Assembly: GCF_022539505.1 (NCBI RefSeq)
Contig: NC_061510.1
Location: 397,774,249-397,838,248 of the forward strand
Direction of reading: 5' to 3'
From: Lolium rigidum
Taxonomy: Eukaryota; Streptophyta; Magnoliopsida; Poales; Poaceae
DNA length: 64,000 bases
A program made the position numbers and the translations under genes. The notes beneath the pieces are model-generated. The model ran no database searches. It had not been told where the DNA came from and worked only from the letters and a program-made list of their open reading frames with translations. This document shows, one piece after another, positions 1 to 9,997 of this stretch (position 1 is its first letter; each line of letters starts with the position of its first letter).

Positions 1-204
1 GCTGCTCTGGCGTGAGATCGAGGTAGTAGTGGTTCGTGATGGCCGCCCGGCGCGCAGCACCTCGAGGGACGGGAGGGACCGGCACGCCTCCGGCGCTTAG
101 GCTCCAGCTCGGCGGGGACGCGGTAGCCCGGTGGGCAAGGGTAGTTCGAGGCGCAAAGCTCCTCCACCTCGCCGGTAGGTTAGAGTGGGTGCGGTGGAAG
201 CCAT
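1..204 (-). pseudogene. Partial short ORF at left edge of the CACTA element
   Basis: On the minus strand a TATA-like ACATATATG (near 258-266) is followed about 55 bp downstream by an ATG at 204. The ATG frame starts MASTAPTLTY and then becomes low complexity. Another frame continues more protein-like with EVEELCASNYPCPPGYRVP. This suggests one frameshift in a formerly continuous ORF that leaves the window at position 1. I do not recognise the protein. It lies divergently to the protease gene within the same transposon. Confidence 0.3.
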
Positions 205-269
205 GAGAGAGTGATGAGAGATTGTAGAGATGTGATAATGCTGGCCAAGCCGGGCTACATATATGTAGT

Positions 270-680
270 GAGAAATGGCGGGAAAATGGGAGCGGGAAAA
301 CAGGAGGCGGGAATACAGGGAAGAAATGGCGGGAAGAAGAGGAGGAATCCAGAGCTGGTCATCTAACCTTTAGTCCCGGCTGGTGGGTGCAACCGGGACT
401 AAATGTGGTTTTTGTGTCATCTAACAAAACTGTCGGTGGGATATGGACATTTGGGTAAGCTTTAGTCCCGGCTGGAGGGTGCAACCGTGAATAAAGCTGT
501 CGGCAGGATAAGGACGCGTGGGTAGCGCACGACGCCCTGTCGGAGGAACAAGACAAAGCAGAAGCATCTATACGCGGGAAGATAGAGGCGTGAAGAAATG
601 GCGGGAAGACATAGGCGGGAAAGAACTGGTGGGAAGACGGGCCGGGAAGAACTTGTGGGAAGACAGAGGCGGCCGGGAAG
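270..680. promoter_or_regulatory. Cluster of GCGGGAA motifs between divergent CACTA genes
   Basis: GCGGGAA occurs about seven times (near 278, 292, 307, 329, 574, 601, 615), plus variants GTGGGAA and CCGGGAA up to about 675. The complement, TTCCCGC, matches the core of plant E2F sites. The cluster lies between the minus-strand ORF at the left edge and the plus-strand promoter at 1373. It may be transposase-binding subterminal repeats, E2F-like sites, or only a degenerate tandem repeat. Confidence 0.4.
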
Positions 681-687
681 AACTTCT

Positions 688-1217
688 CTGAATTTTTTGA
701 TATATTATTTATATTTTTAAGACTTTGAAATGAATTAGTTCTATTTTCTGAATTTTTTGATATATTATTTGTATTTTTAACATATTGAAATGAATTAGTT
801 TTATTTTTCTTAATTTTTTGATATATTATTTACATTTTTAAGATTTTGAAATGAATTAGTTTTACTTTCTGAATTTTTTGATATATTATTTGTATTTTTA
901 ACATATTGAAATGAATTAGTTTTATTTTTCTGATTTTGTTGATACATATTTTGCATTTTTAAGATTTTGAAATGAATTAGTTTATTTTTCTGAATTTTTT
1001 TATATATTATTTGTATTTTTCACATTTAGAAATGAATTAGTTTTATTTTTCTGAATTTGTTGATATATTATTTTGTATTTTTTACATTTAGAAATGAATT
1101 AGTTTTATTTTTCTAATTTTTTTGATAAATTATTTGTATTTTTCACATTTAGAAATGAATTAGTTTTATTTTTCTGAATTTGTTGATATATTATTTTGTA
1201 TTTATAACATTTATAAA
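688..1217 (+). repeat. AT-rich tandem array, about 61-bp unit, roughly nine copies
   Basis: Each unit reads CTGAATTTTTTGATATATTA followed by a TTTGTATTTTTAACAT block and GAAATGAATTAGTTTTATTT. Alternate copies differ in the middle (AAGATTTTGAAA versus ACATATTGAAA), giving a partial two-unit rhythm. The array sits inside the CACTA element just before the terminal-type hairpin. Confidence 0.9.
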
Positions 1218-1283
1218 TGGAAAGAATTTTGAAAAAGACCTTTAGTCGCGGTTGGCCTGGAACCGCAAAAACGGGCGAAAAAA

Positions 1284-1367
1284 GGGCTTTAGTCGCGGTT
1301 GGTGTGGCCAACCGCGACTAAAGGTACTTCTAGTCGCGGTTGGCCACACCAACCGCGACTAAAGCCC
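1284..1367. repeat. Perfect 37-bp inverted repeat with 10-nt loop
   Basis: Arms 1284-1320 and 1331-1367 are perfect reverse complements. Each arm is itself a partial palindrome of two facing CACTA subterminal units (AGTCGCGGTTGG and CCAACCGCGACT). It ends 5 bp before a TATA box. Confidence 0.95.
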
Positions 1368-1372
1368 CTTCC

Positions 1373-1380
1373 TATAAATA
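1373..1380 (+). promoter_or_regulatory. TATA box of the CACTA gene
   Basis: TATAAATA directly follows the subterminal hairpin and precedes a C/T-rich leader (from about 1400) typical of plant 5' UTRs. The leader is probably spliced over an AT-rich intron to the exon that starts at 2478. Confidence 0.6.
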
Positions 1381-1825
1381 TCCGCGCGGGCGGCGGGTGC
1401 ATCACTTCCTCTTCTTCCTCGCCCTCTCCGTCGTCTGTGCCGATCGCCGCACTCGCCGTCACGCTGCCGCGCCTCGCCGTCGCCGTCGCCACCGCCCTCT
1501 CGTCGCGCCCGTCCCGTACGTCGCCGCCCCGCCCACACCGTGTACTGTCGCGCGCGCGCCCGTCCCGTACGTCGCCCCTCGTCGTCGCCGGCGCCGCCGC
1601 CACTCGCAGTGAGAGAGAGGAGAGGGAGAGAGTGCGACGTCGTGGCCGCGCGCGCCGCTGCTCGCCGGTGCCGCTCTGCTCGCCTGAGAGAGAGAGAGGA
1701 GAGAGGCCGGCGGCCACCGTGTGGCCGTGCGGTGTGAGAGAGAGAGAGAGGGAGAGGAGCAGCCCCCGACTGGCCCTGCCTTTTTTTCTTTCTTTTTTAG
1801 TTTTTGTTCTTGTTAATTTTGAAAT

Positions 1826-2477
1826 AAAAAATAACTAAAATTTGAGTTAAAAGTTTGTGTAAAAAAAGAACTACAATTTGACTTAAAAAAACAAATAATT
1901 GACATAAAAAAATTGTCTCAAAAAGAACTACAATTTGACTTAAAAAAGATTGTGTAAAAAAAACTAAAATTTGACTTAAAAAAACTAAAAATTGACTTAA
2001 AAATTTTGTCTCAAAAAGAACTACAATTTGACTTAAAAAGATTGTGTAAAAAAACTAAAATTTTAGTTAAAAGTTTGTCTAAAAAATGAACTAAAATTTC
2101 ACTTAAAAAAGATCTCAAATTTGACTTAACCAAAATTTGACTTAACCACCGCGCGTATACGGAGGGGGCAGCGAGCCCCTCGTCGCCCCCTCCGTATACG
2201 CGCGGTGTTTTTTTTGGGATCGAGAGGGGGCGGCGAGGGTTATGTGTGTTGTCCTCGGCACCGCCACTGCCCTTTCGCCACCGCCGCCCTTTCGCCACCG
2301 CCACCGGTCTCTCGGTCACGCGGTCACTAGCTGCGAGGCGAGGTCGATCGTCCGCATATACACATCTAATACGCGTCCCCCCTCTCGCCTCCCTCGTCGC
2401 CCTCTCTCTTTATATGTAGAAGAGATGTGATAATGCTGGCATATACACAATTAATTAGTTTTTACTACATGTTTTCA
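1826..2477 (+). repeat. Probable 5' intron with AACTAAAATTTGACTTAAAA repeats
   Basis: Repeats of ACTACAATTTGACTTAAAA and AACTAAAATTTGACTT fill about 1826-2145. A GC-rich hairpin and C/T-rich stretch follow, ending in a good acceptor (TTTTCAG, 2471-2477), 12 bp before the start codon at 2490. The donor is not certain. Confidence 0.5.
2147..2207. repeat. Perfect 23-bp inverted repeat, GC-rich hairpin
   Basis: Arms 2147-2169 and 2185-2207 are exact reverse complements around a 15-nt loop. Each arm includes CCGCGCGTATACGG. It lies in an otherwise AT-rich stretch of the probable 5' intron. Confidence 0.9.
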
Positions 2478-2489
2478 GGAGTGATACAT

Positions 2490-5400
2490 ATGGCGGACGA
2501 TAGAGCCGAGGCACATCTTTTCGGCATCATAAACGGCAACATTCTTTATGTGCCGCCCCAAGAAGATGAAGAAGAGGATATCTCTTCTTATCTGAACCTT
2601 GGCGGTGATGATGAAGGTCGTCAGCGAGGTGATGACGAAGGAACGGGCACTGTTGATGGAGGTCAACCGTCGACAAACACCTCCGGCGATGTTGATAAGC
2701 AATTAGCAATCACCACCTCCGGCGAGGTATATATATACATTGAGCCTCAGCTGGTGATACAAATTTACCGATTTCAATAAATATGTGTATTAACTCGACT
2801 CTCTTTCTTATTTTAGCCCTCGGCCAGCGGATCGTCGAAAAAATCGGTGAAGAAAAAGCGTGGCAAAACCAAGACGCTGAAACAAGGAGTAATATATACC
2901 ATTGATGTTATCAGTCCAAAAGGCAAGCCGCTGGAGCCCGAAGAGGCGTACACCAAGTTCATCAACCAATGCGGAGTCGTTGTTAGAGACGAGCGTCCCG
3001 ATCACCGTCCAGGAATGGCATGAGCCGGTGAAGGCACGTGTTGGTTCCGGTTTCGTCGACAAGAGAAAGAAAAAGGAATGCTGGAGAACGCTTATGGAGC
3101 ATTTCGTTCTACCTCCGGAATACCGCAAAAAAGATGAATTCGGTAACGACGATCCGGAGGGACGTAAGAGGAGGAGGCTGGTCAAAGATTTCGCTCTTCA
3201 GAAGATGGCCACGACATCCGGACATACAAGAAAAATTTAGCGGCTCAATATGTCGAGAAGGGGAAGACTCCGGATTTCACCGGACAGTATGAGAAGCTGA
3301 AAGATGATTGGCCCGAATTTGTGAGGCAAAAGAAATCAGAGGATTTCAAGGCCATATCGGATAAAAATATGGCAAATGCGGCTAAGAAATCATATTATGG
3401 GGCCAGGAGGATACCGCCTTTCGGAGCCTAAGTGGCAGAAGATGGAGGATGACCTGAGGGCGCGAGGAATCCCTCTAGGTACCGAGGGATGGGACCCTAG
3501 GGCCAAAAGCTGGTGGTACGGGCATGGGGGAACGCTAGACCCGGTGACAGGGGAGTGTACCCACCGAGACACAAAGTTTAAACCCACCCAAGCCCTTATT
3601 GACGCAATGAGGGATGCTCAAGCGGGGAAGATCAAGTTCAACAGAGAGAATGACCAGCTGACAAAAGCCCTCGGGAATCCTGAACACGGAGGACGTGTAC
3701 GAGGCAAAGGCGTCATTTCGTGGGAAGATGGGTTTTCCCGAGAAAATGACCCCTACGAGCTACGTAAGCCGTAAGAGAAAGGCGGATCGGGAAAAAGATG
3801 TTGTGGCGCGGTTGGCATCGGAATTCAATGAGATGAAGAAAACCCTGGATGGTCTAGTACAAGAAAGAGAGGCAGCTCGGACGCATGAAGATCATCCACC
3901 GGATCTCGGAAGCCAGCAGCGGAGAAGCAGCGTGGCTTCCACGGAGGCCCCACCGGCTGGTGCTAATGCACATGCACCGACGATCGAAATTACTGCACCG
4001 GAGCCTCTGGCGATCGAAATTACTGCACCGGAGCCTCCTCGCTACCCCGTGGACGATGTAAAGGAGATGAAAGAATGTCATATGTATTATCCAATGGGGA
4101 ACATGTCCATGAAGGTAGCCATCGGCAGTGCTTTACCATGTGAACCTGGAGCACTCCACCACAACAAGCCCATTCAAGATGGCTATGCTCGTGTCACGGT
4201 GGAGGACATAGTACAAGGGTTTGAGGACCTGGAGATTGACATTGCTACACCTGAAGGGGAGAGAAGACTTGGAGATGTCAAGCGCCATATCATTCTATGG
4301 CAAAAGAAGTTTATCATGTTTCTAGGCGAGGCGCCAAGGCCAACAAGTCCACCCCCCTACGGTGGTGGTGGCGGTGGCGGCGGTGGTGGTGGTGGTGGTG
4401 CTTCACCTACACCTCCTTCACGTCAGCGGACGCCGCCCCCAATTCACCTCCGGCGGGTAAGCAGCCGCCGCCCCCCAGTCCGCCCCGGGCGGGTAAACAG
4501 ACGCCTCCCCCCAATCCACCTCCGGCGAAGAAGCAGAAGCAGTCCTGGACTATTAACCCGGACCCTTATGTACCTAAGACCACAAAGGTACCGGAGCCAT
4601 CGCTGAAGCCTCTCCCCACGAGGCCTTGGGAACGTAGTGCCGAGGAAGTCGACGCGGCCGCGGCTGCTCACCATGAGAAATGGAGGGCGGAATGCCAGGT
4701 GAGAAGAGAGTCCGAGCCCAAGCCAGTATATTCTGACAAGGAAAAGAAGTGGGCTAAGTCATTTTTGAGCACACCGTCACAAGCCGCGAAGAATCTGCCT
4801 GACGACTATGCACGTGAACTTCGTAGGCAGGCATTCATGTTGAAGGAGAAGAAAGAGCTGGCGGAGAAGCAGGAGAAGAAAGCCTTGGAGGAGGCCGAGA
4901 AAGAATTAGCAAGTAAAAAAAGCGGGAAACGAGTTGCCCAGCTCGGGAAACAAAGTAAACAATCGATCGCCCCGCTCATAGTGAAAGCCGCCGGTCCGGA
5001 TGCTGAACTAATGGACCCCACAATCATAGCAGCTGCGGCAGAATAGGGAATGACCGTAACGGGTGCCAGAGAGCAAGCGGCCCTGATCGGTATGACTCTT
5101 CGTGCACTGTTAGGCCTTGATGAGGCGCCAGTGAAGGAGGTAGTAATTACATATGTGCCGAATGGGCCTCTCGTCGAGCCTGCGCAGGAAGAGGATCTAC
5201 CTGTACAAATGAAAAGTCTGCTGAAATGGTACAAGGGTTACATAAAAAATAAAAACGCCAAAGAATATATTTATGCAGAAGTTAGACATGAGCATCACTT
5301 CAAACATTACTATGTAACAATTCATCTGAGTGAATTGTTCCATCTTTTCAATCTGCGCGAGCTCGACAAATCTATCATCAGTTGCTACGTTCTGTAAGTG

Positions 5401-6292
5401 ATTTATTTCTACCCCATCTCGTTCATATTGCCTGCACTATATATATGTCCTAACTATATTGTTGTGTACGCTATTATGCAGAATGAAGATTAAGGAATGC
5501 AGAGTAAGGAACATGCATGATGTTGGGTTCATTGACCCACACATCGTTAATGGATATGTGTTAGAAAAACACCCCGCCGACGTGGAGGAAGATCTGTGGC
5601 GGTTTCTTACAAAGCAGGAACTCAAAAGTGATATTCTATTTCCTTACCATTTTGGGTGAGTGTTTCTGTCTTGAGCACATTCTCTTTTGTTTACTTCATG
5701 CATGGTATGTGGCTAATCGATGAGTTATGCATGACTGTGCATGTATCGTGTCCGCAGGTTTCACTGGATTCTGCTAGTAATTCAATTTCACACCTCCACA
5801 GTTTTCGTCCACGACTCTCTGACTCTGGATGCAAAGCTTTGGGCCGACATGAGAAGAATGATGCAGAAGTAATTAATAATATCAAGTATATCGATCGGCC
5901 TATTTCGTTCATTTCCTAATATCAAGTAACTAATAACTCTCTTGTTCATTTAATTTTCTTTGCCTCGTAGGGTTTGGAGACGGTTCATAGATGAAAAGGT
6001 CGGTGAATTCAAACAAGACCTAGAATTTAAAAGGTCAGTGGCTGCGACTGGGGATATTCAGCCACCGGGGACCAATCTATGTGGATACTATGTTTGTGAG
6101 ATGATCCGGAGATACACCTCTGAGCGGGTTCCGTGTGATAACAATGTCAAGAGGAATAACCTCCGGAAGATGCTTAGTCCAGAAGCTCGCTTCCGACCAC
6201 TTCAAGAGGAACTAGTTGGATGGTTCAGGAGGGAAGTCGTCGATCCTAAAGGAGAACACTATGTAGAGGACGTACAACTTCATATGCATTAA
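2490..6292 (+). pseudogene. Decayed CACTA gene: transposase-type region fused to Ulp1-like protease
   Basis: The start is ATG 2490, 12 bp after an acceptor. Exon 2478-2726 gives an acidic N-terminus. From 2817 the protein follows the plant CACTA transposase-associated pattern (KPLEPEEAYTKFINQCG, then ITVQEWHEP, WKWYGHGG-type WWYGHGGTLDP, and RENDQLTKALGNPEH). A conserved block with PVDDVKEM, KVAIGSALP and ILWQKKFIMF resembles plant DUF8039. A Gly/Pro-rich linker, a lysine-rich coiled coil and a C-terminal cysteine protease follow. Reading needs frame changes near 2995, 3210, 3393, 3720 and in the GGT run at 4363-4400. An in-frame TAG at 5044-5046 lies where the frame otherwise continues straight into MTVTGAREQ. 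The 3' introns still look spliceable. Frameshifts mean no full protein; family placement is from recalled consensus. Confidence 0.8.
5050..6292 (+). other. Ulp1/C48-like protease module, four spliceable exons
   Basis: Exons 5050-5393, 5482-5655, 5758-5868 and 5971-6292 are joined by GT-AG introns that keep frame. The join gives FHWILLVI (catalytic His context), VFVHDSL (Asp context) and IQPPGTNLCGYYVCE (Gln of the oxyanion hole and Cys context), the order expected in SUMO-protease-like C48 peptidases. All key residues are retained, although the upstream part of the gene is broken. Such modules are common in plant CACTA and Mutator elements. Whether this one is translated from an internal start is unknown. 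Confidence 0.75.
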
Positions 6293-6544
6293 ATTATGTA
6301 TGGAAACTTGTTCAAAATTGTATATGGTCATCCGATGATATTGAATATATATTGTATATTGCTCTTGAATTATTTTTGGTTCTAATTTCAAATTTGTTTG
6401 AAATTGTACATTCATATGCATGTATGTAGTACCGTAGAATATGTGAAACTCCTTCAAAATTAAAATAAAACACAAAAGAAATAAAACAATACAAATTAAA
6501 AAGAAACCAGGTTTAGGGGGGGGCTAAAACCCTAAACCTGCGGC

Positions 6545-6730
6545 GGCCTTTAGTCGCGGTTGGCCAGAAGAACCGCGACTAAAGGTCCTCCGCCCCGACC
6601 GTCGCCTGGCGCCCACGTGGACGGGCCTTTAGTCGCGGTTCGGCTTTAGTCCCGCATGTTTAATACCGGTTGCACAACCGGTATTAATGGCTGTTGCCAA
6701 CCGGGATTAAAGGCCCTTTTTCCACCAGTG
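6545..6730. repeat. Right subterminal repeats and terminus of the CACTA element
   Basis: Units TTTAGTCGCGGTTGG / CCGCGACTAAA, then ACCGGTTGCACAACCGGTAT and CCAACCGGGATTAAAGG, lead to the terminal CCACCAGTG ending at 6730. The next 3 bp, ATA, would be one half of the expected 3-bp target duplication. Confidence 0.85.
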
Positions 6731-6954
6731 ATAGAACACTTGTTCATGTTCATTGTCCAAAAAATTCAGATATTTCTGAATTTTTTTGCTATTTTTTCTG
6801 AATTTTTTATTGAACCAGGAGCATCTACACCTGGGTTCAGAAATGCCTTGTCCAAAAATGTGGTGGTACTAACATCTCCCGACGTTGAACTTACATTGCG
6901 TGGATTTTTTTTCCAAGTGTACTATATAGTTATGCATGTTACTAGGAGAGTGGA

Positions 6955-7129
6955 TTTTGTACACCCACGCATGGGTGTGGGTGTTTCCGTCACCGTTCAT
7001 TGTGCTTTAAGATTCGGATAAAAAGAGGAGAGAGAAAGGAATCTTTCTATCTACCATGGTGGGCACGAATCTCGAGGAATAAATGAACGGTGATAGAAAC
7101 ACCCACACCCATGCGTGGGTGTACAAAAG
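6955..7129. mobile_element. 175-bp MITE with 47-bp terminal inverted repeats
   Basis: Arms 6955-7001 and 7083-7129 are reverse complements with only two mismatches. They begin TTTTGTACACCCACGCATGG. I could not define a convincing target duplication, so the superfamily is open. Confidence 0.85.
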
Positions 7130-8624
7130 TATTTCCGATGTTACTAGCTAACTTTTCTTTGTCACTCCAAATGGTAATCTACATATGGCTAATTCTGCTC
7201 TAAAATTCTATTGTCATGCTTGCTTCATTTTTGCCGACGTTGTCACAGTGGATTCTAAGGCAGCAACTTTTGTTTTTAGAACATCTAAGGCAGCAACTAT
7301 GTCAGCTTATTTCAGATATATCCGACTAGTTTGGTCCTTTGCTTCATAAAGGCTTTGAATTCCCTAGTAGGCTGTACATCGGGTTTTGGGCTGAGCTTGC
7401 TAAAGGTGAAAACTTCAAGCCCAGGTACAGCCCATCCAGAGGCCGGGAAATGCTTACTTTGAATTACAAATGCAAATATTAACTATATTACTTTTTGGAT
7501 ATAACATATACAAATCATTTATTTTATACAAAAAAAATCTTCAGGCTTCAGGTCAGCTTCAGCAGATAAGTTAGGGGCGAGCCCGGCTCGGATGCTGGGT
7601 TCGGGCCAGGTCCTACCTCACTACCTGAGCCCAATACTCTGACTTCCTCAAGCTTGCTCCGTAGAAAAATTGTTATGAGGCGGAGGCTGATTGAAAAAGA
7701 AGCTCAAAATAAAGACTTTACAGTGGTTTTGCTCGTTCGTGCACAATAAAACACGGATCATTCAGCCACAGTATTGAGCTTCTGCGTGCATTCTCTCTCG
7801 ATCGATTTCACATGTAGGGGTGATCAGCATTGAGCAATCGGACAGATTCGATCCAGTTCTAAATGGATGGACTTCATTCGAGGAAGCAAGCTCACATGTC
7901 ATCTCAAACGGGAACTTGGCAAAGCATCTGATTCACAGCACACTGATTTTTTAGGAGATCGCCGCCTTGTAATCTTAACCCCCAAAATAAAAAGCACCGT
8001 GACACATCGCCTGAAAGTGGTGGTTATTTCTTCAGGGTGCTGTTCACTTTGGAGCTGCTTTGGGACCTCACTTTTACCATGGCAATGCATGCCCCTCTCC
8101 TAGAGTTACCCAAAGATGAAATTCTTTCCCGTTTCTTTTGTTACTACACGCATGCGGCCTGAATTCACCTCCCGAGAGGAATCTACGTACTTGATGGAGA
8201 GCACCTCAAGTTCAAAAAAAAAAAGACGGAGAACCAAGTACAGCCTTAAGGATCAGGATTCAGAGTTTCAGACAGGAATGGCTCCTAAAACTTTACTTTC
8301 TCCCACCGTCTTTTTTCTCACCAGAACAAACAAGAGATTGGAAAGAAAAAGAAAACAGCACAACTCAAAGAAAAAAGAAAAAAAGCAGAGTGATGCATGG
8401 CATAGGCAAAAGAAAAGAAAGCAAGCATGGCTGGCTGGCTGGCTCACTAGCTTTGCTTCTCCTCTGCATCAGTCCTTGAAAAGCAAGGCAGAATCAGGCC
8501 AAAGCAAAAGAAGCCCAGAAGAAAACAAGATGCAGGAATGCTACCACCCGCAACAGCGACTGACACAAATCCCTGCCCCTCCCTCCTGTGCTGCTGCTTC
8601 CTCTACTCCACTCCCTTCCCCACA
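7130..8624 (+). other. Non-coding spacer and CLE upstream region
   Basis: No convincing gene. 7360-7640 has two patches rich in GGGCTGAGC / GCCCGGCTCGG words that may be an old transposon relic. From about 8200 the strand is purine-rich with a short GGCT repeat at 8429-8444, then becomes C/T-rich before the CLE TATA box. Confidence 0.5.
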
Positions 8625-8633
8625 TTATAATAT
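8625..8633 (+). promoter_or_regulatory. Probable TATA box of the CLE gene
   Basis: TTATAATAT lies about 150 bp upstream of the CLE start codon, in a C/T-rich region, with a plausible 5' UTR after it. Confidence 0.45.
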
Positions 8634-8783
8634 GCAGCCACATTGCAGCAGCAGCCAGCGTCGTCGTCCCAGCTGCGCCACCACCGCCACTAGGACCACC
8701 TGTCCACCTCCATTAGAAGAAGCAGAGGAGAGGGAGGGAGGAAGAGGCGCGCGGCTGCGAAGAGCGCCTACCCTGTTGGTACT

Positions 8784-9997
8784 ATGAGAAGGCCGGCCGG
8801 GTCCGGGAGGCGGGCGGCGGCGGCAGCAGCCATATTGTTGGGAGTTCTTGTCTTAATGTCATTAGTAGTGGTGGTGGAGAAGCCGTCTACGACGGCGATC
8901 GGCGGCGTGGCGATCGGAGGGAGGAGGATGCTGGCGGCAGGTGACGAAGGTGAGATGAGGAGGTCTCTGGAGGATTTCAGCGCCGATGATCCTTTCCAGG
9001 ACAGCGAGAGGAAGGTGCCCAATGGCCCTGATCCCATCCACAACAGGTGCTTCACTTCACTTTCCCTTTTTCTGTGTGTTGCGCTGCAGATTGTGTGTCT
9101 GAATTTTTGAGTTGGTTTCTTCATTTCCTGTCTCTTCTTGTTCATGCACCGGTCATGTGACTCTGTAAATCTGCATTGATTTGGCAAATAAGAAAATTTC
9201 ACATATTTGTTATGGGCCATGCATACATAGGTTTCTTGAAGTTTGAAATGCATCCTATTTGTTTGATTGAAGTGTGCCATTGTTACAGAGCTTTTTTTTT
9301 TCATAGAGGGGTGGCAGAACGTAGACTGGAGATTTTGACCAAATTTAAAACAATGCACTCTTACTGTTATGATGATTCTTTTAAAAGGGAGAAGTTCTTC
9401 GTCTATGCCATGGTTAATGTACCATGTAATAAGCTAATGCTGATAATATTGCAATTGATAGGCCATTAGTTCCGTCTGCAACATTCCATATGCTCTGTTT
9501 TCCTCAAATTTTCTTAGGCCGGGCAGAATTTTCTCAGGCATGAAAAAATGTTTCAAGGCATGATTTCATTTGAGCATAAAGCATGAGAAGAACAAAGAAC
9601 TGAGAACGTTGTAAAGAGCATGAGAAGAACAAAGAGCTCAAATATGCTCCTCCTTACACCCACAGCCACAGTCCCCTATGATGATATGCCATTCTTTCAG
9701 CAAAAGCAAGTAAAATTGGTCTTATTCTCCCTTTCTTTTGAAGCTAAATATTCCAATCATGAGTAACTAGTTATGATACTTGAAATGATTATTCTACATG
9801 CCTGGAAGCAGTCAAACTTAGCACACCCACATGATTAATTATCTGGGCAACAAACAGATGGTCTAACGGTTGAGTGTAGGGTCACCTGGCTGAAACACAG
9901 ACTGGCATATGTTGTTCCAGTGCACTTTTTCAATCTAACCTGATTAATTTTCTTCAGGGGGGCTGGCAAGTCGGGAAGATCGCCGGGCCGAGCGTAG
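8784..9997 (+). CDS. CLE: CLE family signalling peptide precursor (CLE25-like)
   Basis: Two exons, 8784-9046 and 9958-9997, encode 100 residues. An Arg-rich N-terminus and a hydrophobic core (residues 11-32) form a signal peptide or anchor for secretion. A variable acidic region follows, then the CLE dodecapeptide RKVPNGPDPIHN at residues 76-87, with the conserved Pro, Gly, Pro and His-Asn. The 911-bp intron splits the codon of the next Arg (88), and exon 2 adds GAGKSGRSPGRA and a stop. Donor AG|GTGC and acceptor TTCTTCAG are clear. CLE peptides are proteolytically released, often hydroxylated and arabinosylated on proline, and bind LRR receptor kinases that control stem-cell, vascular or stress signalling. 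As I recall it, the motif is that of Arabidopsis CLE25; the short C-terminal tail also resembles that group. Receptor and tissue cannot be read from sequence. Confidence 0.92.

Larger units (their letters stand above)
1..6730 (+). mobile_element. CACTA (En/Spm) DNA transposon, right portion
   Basis: The right terminus is visible: read on the minus strand, 6730 inward starts CACTGGTGGAAAAAGGGCC, a CACTA-superfamily end. Many subterminal units of the type TTTAGTCGCGGTTGG / CCAACCGCGACTAAA or TTTAGTCCCGGCTGG lie near 380, 460, 1230-1370 and 6545-6715 in both orientations. The interior carries a decayed gene of the CACTA-associated type (2490-6292). No matching left terminus is seen, so the element begins before the window or has lost that end. 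No TNP2-type DDE transposase is visible here; this copy is probably non-autonomous. Confidence 0.85.

Noticed and set aside
688..1217. Regular repeats that could suggest a CRISPR array
   Set aside because: Units are contiguous tandem copies without unique spacers, in a plant transposon.
1289..1838. Long overlapping Arg/Ser/Pro-rich ORFs on both strands
   Set aside because: They arise from GC-rich microsatellite-like CGCCGT and GAGAGA runs in the CACTA leader, and several frames are open at once with no motif.
7360..7640. Possible tRNA or structured RNA in the GGGCTGAGC-rich patches
   Set aside because: No cloverleaf or box A/B arrangement could be traced; an old transposon relic is more likely.
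8116..8787. 223-codon plus-strand ORF upstream of CLE
   Set aside because: Low-complexity Lys/Arg and Ser-rich translation of the CLE promoter and 5' UTR, running over the TATA box; no motif.
8768..9358. 196-codon minus-strand ORF over the CLE gene
   Set aside because: Antisense of CLE exon 1 and intron, with no family motif.
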